Shown in pieces: positions 33,143 through 43,800 of a stretch of 64,000 nt of DNA. The stretch lies in NCBI GenBank assembly GCA_000320605.2, contig KB445796.1, forward strand, positions 1,807,698 to 1,871,697, in the 5' to 3' direction. Each line of letters starts with the position of its first letter. Positions within the stretch are counted from its first letter, which is position 1. Both the position numbers and the translations under genes were made by a program. A model generated the notes under the pieces. The model saw nothing but the letters and a program-made list of their open reading frames with translations, did no database searches and was not told the origin of the DNA. The stretch comes from Gelatoporia subvermispora B. Taxonomy: Eukaryota; Basidiomycota; Agaricomycetes; Polyporales; Gelatoporiaceae.

Positions 33143-35963
33143 ATGGGTGTGCAAGGGCTGTGGGAGGTGAGGCGGTGTCATGTTTCTACAAAGGGCACCC
33201 AACGTAAACTTTGACCGGATGACATCTCCAGGTGTTGGGGAAGGCGGGTCATTCTCGGTCCATCAAACATTTAGCCGTGGTGGAAGGCTTTGAAGGCAAC
33301 ACATCCGGACGACGAGGTCTTCGAGTTGGGATCGATGCCAGCATATGGTATTAGCATGCTCAGGCCAGCAAGGGAGGGAAAAACCCTCAGCTTCGACTCC
33401 TGTTTTTCCGCCTGCGTAGTCTGGCAGAATTACCTCTCGTACCGTTGTTCGTCTTCGACGGCCGTGAGCGGCCAAAGATCAAACGTGGAAGCAGAATGGG
33501 CAAGTCTGGTTCGCATAATCTGACCGCAGGCATGAAAAAGCTATTAGATGTATTCGGGATGGAGTGGCGCATGGTGCATTCAAACATATTTGCGTTGTGT
33601 TGACTTGACTGAAAGTTATCCGGTTGAAGGCAACAGGAGAAGCAGAAGCAGAATTAGCTTATTTGAATCAAATCGGTGTCATTGACGCTATAATGACTAA
33701 TGATGTGGATGCTCTAGTCTTCGGAGCTCGTACTATTATTAGGAAGTAAGTCTCGTACTTATCTTAAACAAACTTGTACAATCTTGCTCACCGTGAAATT
33801 CTAGTCCCAGTCTGACTCTGACCGGAAATAAGTCCCATCCTGCACTCAACGCCGAAGGCAAGGCCAGTAAGCACCATGTGATGATATACTCTGCCGAGGA
33901 CATCCTGTCCCATCCTGAGGTCGCCCTGTCGAGAGGTGGTCTTATCCTCTTTGCGTTATTATCCGGAGGAGACTACGGTCCTGTAAGTCAAGGACTGATG
34001 GACCTTGCAACTGCAGCTTACCCAAAGTTAGGGTTTGAAGGGGTTCGGTCCGCAAATTGCTCACGCATTGGCACGTTGTGGCTTCGGAGACCGCCTCATG
34101 GCAGCCTATAACAGCCAACTTGGGGGTAACTTCCACCAGTCTCTCAAAGCTTGGCGGATGGAGATCAACCTGGAGCTGCGCGCAAATTCTCGGGGGTTGT
34201 TGCCTCGTAGATACCCGTCTCTGACCTTACCGGAGAACTTCCCCGATCAGCAGATTTTGGAGAACTACGCCAACCCAATGTGCAGCGCTCGAATTGGCAG
34301 ACAAGGTGGAGGTGCTCTTCGGGACGGCGGCAACCTGAATTTGTCCAAAGCTGCTACATTCTGCGAAAACCATTTCGATGAGTGGGGTCACAAGTCCGCG
34401 ATCATCAAACGTTTCAGAGATCTTTTGTGGGAGGCGAGCGTTATGACCGTCTTGAGACGTGCTGCACTAGATGTCGATGAGAAGGAGAAGGATAGGAGGA
34501 TCGCCGCGGGAATGACCAACTTCTCTGTGCGCGGGCCACTCCGACCATCCCAGGATGAAGAGGTCGGCACACCACCGACTTCGGTCAAGAGAATCTTGGA
34601 TGCAAACGACGTCGATAGATATGCCGCTGCGTTCGTCCGAAGAGAACCCCGTGTTCCTGCGACGGGTGAAAGCGCTCGACCTCTGGTGCAACGTATCGTT
34701 GGCACGCGCCAACACGTTTCGACTGATGGACTACTCGAATACCGTGTAGAAATTGATCCGACACAACTTGTCAATCTGACCAGCAGCGGTATTCGAGGCA
34801 AGCATTCGGAGCCTCCGACCCCTGCATTGGATGACTTTCATGATGGAACGGAGGACGACACACTTGGTGGCTCTCAATCGACCCGAGGAAACCCCAGGAA
34901 GACTGCAGCAGATCCGTTTAGTTCTCTCCTACTTTGGATCCCGGCTACCGTCGTGCGACAAGTGCATCCAGGACTTGTCGAGGACTTTGAAGCGAGTCGG
35001 CCGGAAAAGACTACCAGGCGTACCAAAGGAACTAAACGCAAGGCGAGGGTTGACAACGTCGACGAGCAGCAGCAGTCTGCTACGCCGTCCCAGGACGCGG
35101 CCGCGGCGAATCCCAGTCGAGCGCAATCCCATGTCGTCTTCCATGAGACGTCAAATTTGCCGCAGCGAGACTGCGGCTTCATCTTCACCTTCCCTAATTC
35201 TGACGATCCCGACATGTGCATGTGGAGTGACGAAGACACGACAACATCTCCCGAGCTTCCGGAACTGCCCTCAGTTATCAAGTATCTCGATCGAGCCGGG
35301 GCAGGCGCCAAGGAGAAGAACCGTCAGCCACGCGAAGGCCCATTAGCGTCAAGGAAACGAGGGGAGGCGCCTCGGTCAGGTAGGCCTGCCGCTTCGGAGG
35401 ACCATATGGGCGGCCGAGAGCTCTTCGGAGAGCTCAACAAGGAGTCACGATCGTTGAGCAAGTATAACAGGATTTTTGACCAAATTCTCGGTATCGCTCC
35501 TGGTTCGCCCGGTCACAAGGGCAAAAGGCCTGCAGCTTCGGACGGAACCGCAAGAACGGAGACGAGTGGCCTGCGGCATCGGCGTGAGCAGCCGGCACGG
35601 ATTGCATGCCAGACGGTAAGCAATCCCTCTGGGTCGGATGGTGCAAGCCGTCGCGTCACATTGGCCTCGTTCCCGCCAATCTCCCCGCTCGGATCTCAAT
35701 CGCGTTCACGGACATGCGATGCCACGAATGCCAGTGCTTCCAGAGATCCGCTGTATTCGCGACAGCGAGATTGGGATGTGATAGATCTCAGCGACTCTGA
35801 AGATGACGTGATGTCGCAACATCCTGGGCCTGCCAAGAGGAGGAAGCTCAATGTCTCTTCCATCGGAGACCGCCGTTACCCATACATGGGCCCAATATCT
35901 CAAGACAGCAGCTTGAGCTACAGGTCGTTCAGTGACTCAGACGATGTTGTCGACTTGACCTGA
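33143..35963 (+). pseudogene. GEN1/Yen1-like XPG-family nuclease gene with an in-frame TAG
   Basis: Five exons: 33143-33166, 33232-33573, 33630-33745, 33805-33982 and 34032-35963, 863 codons. The XPG N-region (MGVQGLWEVLGKAGHS, LFVFDGRERPKIKRG), the XPG I-region with its acidic residues (GEAEAELAYLNQIG, MTNDVDALVFGA) and the helix-hairpin-helix (GLKGFGPQIAHALARCGFGD) are all preserved. Such enzymes cut Holliday junctions in the nucleus; related PIN-like proteins are frequent in Agaricomycetes. Codon 49, at 33352-33354, is TAG inside the segment IDASIWY(stop)HAQASKGG, where relatives have an aromatic residue. No intron can remove it. The C-terminal half is disordered and ends with two SUMO-interaction-like motifs (VIDLSDSEDD and DDVVDLT). 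With everything else intact, this is a recent nonsense allele, a base error or a readthrough case. Confidence 0.75.
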
Positions 35964-36202
35964 TGGTGATCCGGAATAACTATCTGAAATCTATTTACAT
36001 CAGCTCTAGACATGATCACTGGAAACAACGAAGGCACGACATACTATACGACACCAATATAGCAGACGTATCCTATATCCGTACTTTTCTCGACGTAGTA
36101 GTATTTGTAATCATACGACCTCTGTAACACCCTATGTCTAGATCAGGCGCCTGAGAATTGTGCCAGATTGTAGTCGAAACCCTTACTGTCGTGTGCCAAG
36201 AG

Positions 36203-37725
36203 CTATGAAGGGCTCTCTGTAGCTATTCGTGATGTCAGGGATGTACCAAATTCTTCTAGAGGCCACTTTGAGATGAGTTCAACAGAATAATCATCTGTAT
36301 CCCCAGACAGGAACCGGTCCATAGACGCCCAGGCGATCATCGCAGCATTATCTATAGGAACATACATGAGATCGAGATAACACAGATTTGCATAGCACGA
36401 CAAACCTGTGCAGAACTTTGGCGGAGGGCATACCAATGCAATGTGTTCGTCTGGACTGGCTGCGTCTAGGCATGCACGTAATCTAGAGCATTATCGTACG
36501 TTCAGAACGCATACGACGAGTACAATCAGAGACCACGAACCGTTCCCTAATGACAGAATTACTGGCCACGCCTCCGCTGACAACCAAATGTCGTATGTTT
36601 ACCCCGTCCTTTCGGCATCGCTTGAGTGCCATGGTGAGTTTATGCTCAAGCTGTCGCGCGGCGCCCCTCTGGAATGCACGAGCGAGAAGTACCCTGGTCT
36701 TCGTGTCTATGTTCTGTAGGCCACCTTTCTTTGCAATGAACGTGGTAGTTTGAGACTCTGTCGCAGAGAAGGAGAACGCCAGTCTGTTCTTCATCGGAGT
36801 GACGAATATGTCGTCGAAGGGGATATCATCGGAACCAGCCTCGTCAACTGCCGTCTTTGCAAATTGCTCGAGCGACGCCCCGGGACCGGCGGCGATCCAT
36901 GGTATATCCAGCATCTTGGAAACGTGATCAAAGGCAGTTCCGATGCTCTGGTCGAGGGTCGTTGCGAGGATACGGAAGTTGGTCGGGGAAAAGGCGACAA
37001 GCAAGAGACTGTGCCCGCCGCTTACGAGCAGTGACAGGAACGGAAACTCGGGAGCTTCTTCCGGAGGGCTTGTCAGGAAGACAGTGAGGGCATGCGCTTG
37101 CTACGATTATGAGTCCGGTGTGATGATGAACAGAAGAGCTCCGGATTCTTACCATATGGTGCACTCCCACTAACGGTTTGTTTAGCGCGGCCGCCAATGT
37201 CTTAGCTGCATTAGAGCCAACACTTAGGCAGCCAGCAAGTCCTATCATGGTGCTCAATTAGGCGGTGGCTGCTGTAGACTGCGCGGGAGCAGACCTGGTC
37301 CACGGGTGAATGCAATGCCGTCGATGTCATTGACGGACATGTCTGCATCCTGTAACGCTTGCCGGACAACATCTGGCTGGCATGTCGATTAATGAAAACC
37401 AAAGTAACTCCGAGCTATATGACCTACAAGATGCCGTTGATGCGCTTCTATTGCCGCGTAAGGATGGATTCCGCGGTACGCTTCATGACTGATCACAAGT
37501 CACTGAAAGTCCCGGGAAGACCACAAATCGCGCTCACTAGCTGTGCTGCGAGCGGACTACATTGGACAGAATTTTGCGTTCGGAAGTAAGAATGGCTGCA
37601 CATGTGTCGTCGGCTGAGGTCTCAATCCCCAGTACGGAAAATCCTCGCGTCAGTGCCCAGCTCTGGCGACAATGAGTGACCCGACGAAGTTGATGTCGAG
37701 GAAAGCGAAGAGCTGATCCATACAT
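36203..37725 (-). CDS. QRI7: Mitochondrial tRNA N6-adenosine threonylcarbamoyltransferase (Qri7/OSGEPL1)
   Basis: Transfers the threonylcarbamoyl group to adenosine 37 of ANN-decoding mitochondrial tRNAs (t6A). Seven exons: 37725-37538, 37488-37428, 37376-37295, 37241-37153, 37100-36541, 36482-36406 and 36351-36203, about 401 residues, the usual length. The N-terminus [20 protein letters not shown] is rich in Arg and lacks acids, as in a mitochondrial targeting peptide. It is followed by the Kae1/TsaD start [15 protein letters not shown], the metal-binding HHMQAHAL motif, [14 protein letters not shown] and [12 protein letters not shown]. The targeting peptide marks it as Qri7 rather than cytosolic Kae1. 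The donor after RER (gttcgt) is weaker than average. It converges on the GEN1-like gene with 239 bases between stops. Confidence 0.93.
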
Positions 37726-38876
37726 TATGCTCGAATCTTGCTCCGGAGGAACACAAACAGGGACAGCGATACTGCTGCCGTGGTCTCTCGAGACTCAAGA
37801 AGATGATCGGAGAGTGTTGCAAGGACGCTTTTGGCAATACAGACGTTTGCTTTGCCCCGAATTGGTCGCGTGATCGCGGTCTCGAGCACCATCATCATGC
37901 CACCGCGTTCTACCACCGTCCTTCGTGGGTCATACTTCACAATCACCCTCACAGTCTGTACCCGTAGCCCCGGCGAAGGGATCTTGTTATACGGCCCTAA
38001 TATCACCCAGGTGATGCTGAGCAGTTTGCATGGCTTGCATCCCAGCCACAGCAGAATGCGAAACTTCAACTCCGACACTCCGCGCAGCGTCCTCCGCAGG
38101 CGATGCCGAGCTGCCGTAGCACCATCATCTTGTTCTACGACAGGCGCAGCGGTTCCCCACAGTCGGGATATCCCTCGAGCCACGATTCCATTTCATCCGC
38201 GTGGACGTTGGACGATCGTTTCGCATGACTCCGATATCCGTACGTGCAATCGAGGAGAGCATACACCGAATACAACGACTTCAGTCGAACTGTTTTCGTA
38301 CTGTTTTAGCAAAATCTTGCAGACTCGGTCGCTGAGACCTCGGAAAACAAGCCGTGTGCTGGCATGGACGGAACAGCTGAACACTGTGCCTTGGATTATC
38401 CGAAGAGAGGAGCAGCAAGGTCTGGTGGTAGTAGGACAGATTATTCGTTCCCGGACGCTCCTCGGACCCACCAGCCGTCAATATTTTGGTCACGTTGGTA
38501 GCAACGAAGTTCACCTGCTTCCTCTTTCAACAGCGAGTATGGCCCGGTCTCGGATTTGTACTGGCAAAAGTATGGCGGTGATGCTGAAGGTCTTGGCATA
38601 CCGAATTCTTGCTCGAGTCTGCGATCTTCAGAGGGTAGGCTTCTTGGTCTTGGCGTCTTGAGTGCCCGCAAAACCGCTCGACATACTGGTATAAAAGAGG
38701 GATGAACTCGTCGCCATTTTGCATCAGTCCAACCACATCTTCCACACAGTGAAGAGGACTGGTATCGACACGGCGCACCGCAAGCATCGCCCTGCAAATT
38801 ACCTCAACCAGTGAGTTGTTCACGCCTATGTTACTATTCACGGAATCTGAGTTACCATAAAGGACAATCAGCGATC
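37726..38876. promoter_or_regulatory. Divergent upstream region of QRI7 and cellobiohydrolase genes
   Basis: About 1.15 kb. A strong TATA box, TATAAAAG, lies at 38690-38697 on the plus strand, 180 bases before the cellobiohydrolase ATG. Long open frames exist on both strands here (37831-38661 plus, 37728-38183 minus) but lack recognisable domains. The place is where the inducible cellulase promoter is expected. Confidence 0.55.
38690..38697 (+). promoter_or_regulatory. TATA box of the cellobiohydrolase gene
   Basis: TATAAAAG followed by AGG, a near-consensus TATA box. Transcription starting about 30 bases downstream would leave a leader of about 150 bases. Highly inducible cellulase genes usually have such strong TATA elements. 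Confidence 0.6.
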
Positions 38877-40614
38877 ATGTTCCCCGCGGTTGCGCTTTAC
38901 GCTCTCTCCTACCTTGCTGTGGTCTACGCCCAGCAGGTCGGCACTCAGACGGCTGAGACTCACCCCACGCTCTCATGGTCTAAGTGCGAGGCAGGCGGTG
39001 CTTGCACCTCCCAGGCCGGCAGCGTTGTCCTCGATGCTAACTGGCGCTGGCTGCACACCACCACGTGAGTGCAGAGTTCCGAATGATCTACGCGAAGCTG
39101 ACTTCTTCGCTGCCGCAGTGGTTACACTAACTGCTACACCGGCAATGAGTGGGACACCACAATTTGCCCCGACGCGACCACCTGCGCTGAAAACTGCGCT
39201 CTCGACGGTGCAGATTACGAGGGCACCTACGGTATCACCACCACTGGCGACCAGCTCAAGCTCGACTTCGTCACTACGGGTGCTAACACGAACGTCGGTT
39301 CCCGTGTCTACCTCCTCGCTTCCGAGACCGAGTACGAGATGTTCAACCCCCTGAACTCCGAGTTCACTTTCGACGTCGACGTTTCCAACCTCGGCTGTGG
39401 TCTTAACGGCGCCCTCTACTTCTCTCAAATGGATTCTGACGGTGGACTGGCCCGCTTCCCTACCAACAAGGCTGGCGCCAAGTACGGTACGGGTTACTGC
39501 GACTCTCAGTGCCCCCGTGACCTCAAGTTCATCAACGGTCTTGTACGTGAATCCAACTCATGATTAAGCTTCATATCTCTCATATCTCTCATATGCAATC
39601 TCTAGGCCAACGTTGAGGGCTGGACTGGTGACTCCAACTCCGCTAACTCCGGCACGGGAGAGTACGGCTCCTGCTGCACTGAGATGGATGTCTGGGAGGC
39701 GAACTCTTTCTCTGCTGCCTTCACCCCTCACCCGTGCTCGGTCACCGAGCAGACTGAGTGCTCGGGCGACGACTGCGGTAACCCCGACCGCTACGCCGGA
39801 GTTTGCGACCCCGACGGTTGCGACTTCAACTCCTTCCGTATGGGCAACACGAGCTTCTACGGTGACGGTTTGATCGTCGACACCAGCAAGACCTTCACTG
39901 TTGTCACTCAGTTCCTCACCTCTGACAACACCACCACCGGCACGCTCTCCGAGATCCGCCGCCTGTACGTCCAGGACGGCGTCGTCATCCAGAACTCGCA
40001 GTCCAATATTGCGGGTGTCAGCGGCAACTCCATCACCGACGACTTCTGCACGGCCCAAAAGACCGCGTTTGGAGACACCAACGACTTCGCCACCCATGGT
40101 AGTCTCGAGCAGATGGGCACCTCCTTCTCCGCTGGTGTCGTTCTCGTCCTCTCCATCTGGGACGATTACGCCGCACAGATGCTCTGGCTCGACAGCGATT
40201 ACCCTACCACCTCCGACGCGACCAGCCCCGGTGTTGCCCGTGGCACCTGCGCCACCACCTCCGGCGCCCCAGCTGACGTCGAGTCCTCTCAGGCCAGCGA
40301 CTACGTGATCTTCTCCAACATCAAGTTCGGCCCCATCGGCTCCACCTTCTCTGGCTCTTCCGCCCCCGTTAACCCGACCGCCCCGCCCGTTACCGGCCCA
40401 ACTAGCGCCCCAGGTGGTGGCAGCCCGACTCAGAGCTCCTCCGCTCCTCAGGCCACCCAGACCAAGTACGGCCAGTGGTGAGTGCCAGATACAATGATCA
40501 TAGATCGCAGCTAATGATCTCTACAGCGGTGGCCAAGGCTGGGCTGGCCCAACCGCCTGCGCTTCTGGCTCTACTTGCCAGACCTCCAACCCCTACTACA
40601 GCCAGTGCCTGTGA
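38877..40614 (+). CDS. Cellobiohydrolase I, GH7 with C-terminal CBM1
   Basis: Secreted enzyme that removes cellobiose from the reducing ends of crystalline cellulose. Four exons: 38877-39064, 39119-39542, 39606-40477 and 40527-40614, about 523 residues. A signal peptide ([18 protein letters not shown]) precedes [16 protein letters not shown], the typical mature GH7 start. The catalytic motif EMDVWEAN lies at precursor residues 230-237; E230 is the expected nucleophile and E235 the acid/base, by analogy with other GH7 enzymes. A Ser/Thr/Pro/Gly linker of about 40 residues leads to the CBM1 ([12 protein letters not shown]...[12 protein letters not shown]), whose codons are split by the last intron. 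Presence of CBM1 and the full catalytic set points to an active cellulase of a wood-decay fungus. Regulation by a cellulose inducer and carbon repression is inferred, not seen. Confidence 0.97.
39571..39596 (+). repeat. Short tandem repeat inside an intron
   Basis: The 9-base unit TCATATCTC is repeated almost three times within the second intron of the cellobiohydrolase gene, making this intron (63 bases) longer than its neighbours. Confidence 0.8.
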
Positions 40615-40867
40615 GCAGCGGGAGTAGAGAGCGGGCCTGCGCAAAGAGATGTTACCCCGTACAAACCTGTCTGTTCTGTCTTCGGATTGTGCCTGCGACG
40701 ATCCTAGAAAAGGGTAGAATGAAAGTTGTTTCGTGCATACATCTGACTGACCGGTAAACCTGAGTGGCTCCTCACAAACATGGAGGTGAACAACTTGGTC
40801 AACATGTCATCATTGAGCGCACACTCAAATCCCCTAGTATTCTACGACCTCCGGTACTTCGTAAGGG

Positions 40868-43800
40868 TCAGTTAGATCGAGTCATGCTATTTAGAACCTC
40901 CATATCTTCGCTGTCTGTCACTAACTGGAGTAAAGTACTCTGCCTCTTTCTTAACAATTCGCTCGGTTTGCCGTAGTCTACCTAGTATGAGCAAGTGAGA
41001 TAATTAGCTTGCGACCGAAGAGGTGTAAACCAACTAACGATTCTGCCGGCATCGAGAATCAACTTCGACGTTCTCATGAATCAGCTGCACTATCATACAT
41101 ATATCGGTGATGGTCCTACCAGTTTGTCGGCGTCCATCACTGTCCGTAAGCGGTGTGCAATGGTCAGCAGGGTTACATCTTTTCCTAGACCGTTTCGAAG
41201 TGAACGCTGAATCACTGCGTCGGTCTCATAATCTGTAGATGGAAGTGATCGGCGGCGAGCGCCGTCAGTACGTGCTGGACGCTGAGGTATGAGACCATAT
41301 GTACCAATTGCAGATGTCGCTGATCTTGATTGGGTCACTTATTCTCTCTGGACAGTCTCGAAGCACATACCTTCATCAAGTATCAGTATCTTGCTCTCTC
41401 GTACCAACGCTCTCGCTAGCGCGATGATCTGACGCTGGCCAACCGATAAGTTTGAACCACCGCTTGAGGTTTGACTGTCGAGCGAGAGACTTCCAGTGCC
41501 GGGCTCGCTCTGCAGGGAGAACAGACCGGCGCTGCGTAGCGCATCATTCAAGACTGCATCATCGTATTGCTCGAATGGATCCAGGTTCCGCCTCAAGCTG
41601 CCGCTGAGTAGTTCGGGCTACGCGTCGCCTCTTTGGTGATCTCAGCTGAATTGGAGGACTATCGGAACGCACCACTTGTGGTATAACCGTCACCTTAGAT
41701 CGCAGTATATCTAGATTGATCGTATCCGTTTGGATTCCGTCATAGGAGACGTGTCCTTCGGTAACGATGCAGCGCAAAAGCGCGAGCACCAGCGAACTCT
41801 ACTCATCTCTCTTAGAATACGTTCCCGCAGCAGAGTAAATGAATCTCGCCTTTCCACTGCCTGTCCGCCCCACTAGTAGCACTTGAATATCAAGGTTCGG
41901 AATGCAAGCCCAGAGCGCACATCACTCACCTATGCCCACGTGTTCACCCGACTTGACTTCGAAAGAGATATCTCGAAGGACAAGAGGTCCATCCTTACAA
42001 CGCAACTTAAGCGTACGCCATACATCAAGTAAAAGTAGAGGCGCACGGAGGAATATCTCGCAGACAACTGCTCTACTCTGAGTGCACCACTCGATGGCCA
42101 ATATGCAGGGGGGTTTCCAGTTTTTGACGGCTCAGGCTCGTGCTCGATCGTCAAATACTGTTGAATTCGCTCGAGGCTACCGACCATTTGTGAGATGGCG
42201 AATGTTGAAACGTCATGACCAGCGTACCTATTGCCTTCAGCGTACTACGCTTCAGTATATGTGACCATGTAGAGGCGGGTAACACTGACCATTTAGCTCG
42301 AAAACGTTAAAGATTCTGATCCACCACAGAATCATTCTGCTGAATTCCACTGGTAGACATCGCCATGAATACTACTTTCCTCGTTGAACATCACATATCA
42401 TGCATACCAGCCATCGCGAGTGAAAAACCCGTGTTAGATGCCCCCAACTGCCGGCCGTATACCATATATGCAGCAAGGCTGGCTGCGAAAAGACCCCCAA
42501 GAGCATCGAGACGAACAGAAACCCATCTAATGCCGATCAGTATAGTTGTAGAGATATAATTGTCAATGAACTGACCTCGCAAGTTCGTAGTACGACAGCG
42601 ACGCGCGAACATAACGATCTATGCAGCGAAAGAGTTCTTGTCTGAAAGCATTCTCCGCGGCATAGGCACGAATAGAAGCTGAGTATAACTATCAGGAAAG
42701 CGTAAAATATCACGAGACATGCACCCACTCAGGCCACTAATGGTAGTCGCAAAATGTCCTAGTACAGGCGCATTGGCATTACTCATCTCTCGCTTGACAC
42801 AAAGCTGCGCTTTCATATATAGCTGGCCGCACCATCCGCCCAACCAGGTGAGGACAGCGCCGGGTGTTGCGAACAGAGGTGAAAAAATCAGGATAGCCCC
42901 GAATCTGATGCTCATCATCGTGGTTTCTTCAATCAGGTACCACAAATAGAACACCAGCTGCCCGTCGACTAGTATCCAGTTTAAATTACCGAACTGCGGT
43001 AGAGATGAAGTTCATGTCACCTTTATCAATATCTTCAGTGCAACGAGCAAGAATGCGCGATGTCGGTGTTCTATCAAGCCACCTGTGACCGACAGTCAGG
43101 AGGTTTGTTGAATGTCAGCGTTCCGTGTCAACACACCTGAAAGTTGTTTTTAGTATTGAACTTATCAAATTTTCGTGGATCTTGTGGGAGGCTCTGAGGC
43201 TTCCATAAACATATGTCAAGAATCCCGAACCGTAGAATGCAACTAGTAAAATCAGTAATGCAGAATATGTTCCTAGGTAGCTGGGCAGCAGACGTAGGTG
43301 AGCGATGAAGAAGTGTCCTAAAGTCGACGACGTATTGACATACAATGGGATATTGACTTCACCCCGTCCTCTTTCTTCGTATTGACGTGCCCAGTATCCC
43401 AAAAACCATGATTGTGTCGTTATGGTGAGATCGCCCAGGAAGAATGCACCGAAGCAGACCACCCAAAACAAATATGGCTTGGTGCCGCCGAATGCCGAAA
43501 GATACAGCTTCACTGTGGAACGCTCAGTCATAATGCGAAGAGAGACCCTAATGAACTTACTAGCCGACCGTCGACAATCAACTTGCTAGTCCTCCCTTCG
43601 GCACCAGGCTCATCTGGGTCGCAGTGAACAACATGAGGTTCAGTGTGTCCTATGTCTTGCGCGGGCTGAGAAGGGTCTGCATCTTCGGTAACAGCTTCAT
43701 CCATTGGACCGAAGCTCTCGATACGGCCGTTGGGGCCCATTTTGATCACGAATTGTGCCATTCGTATTGCCAAAGCCACATTGTGGGTCTACTGCACCAT

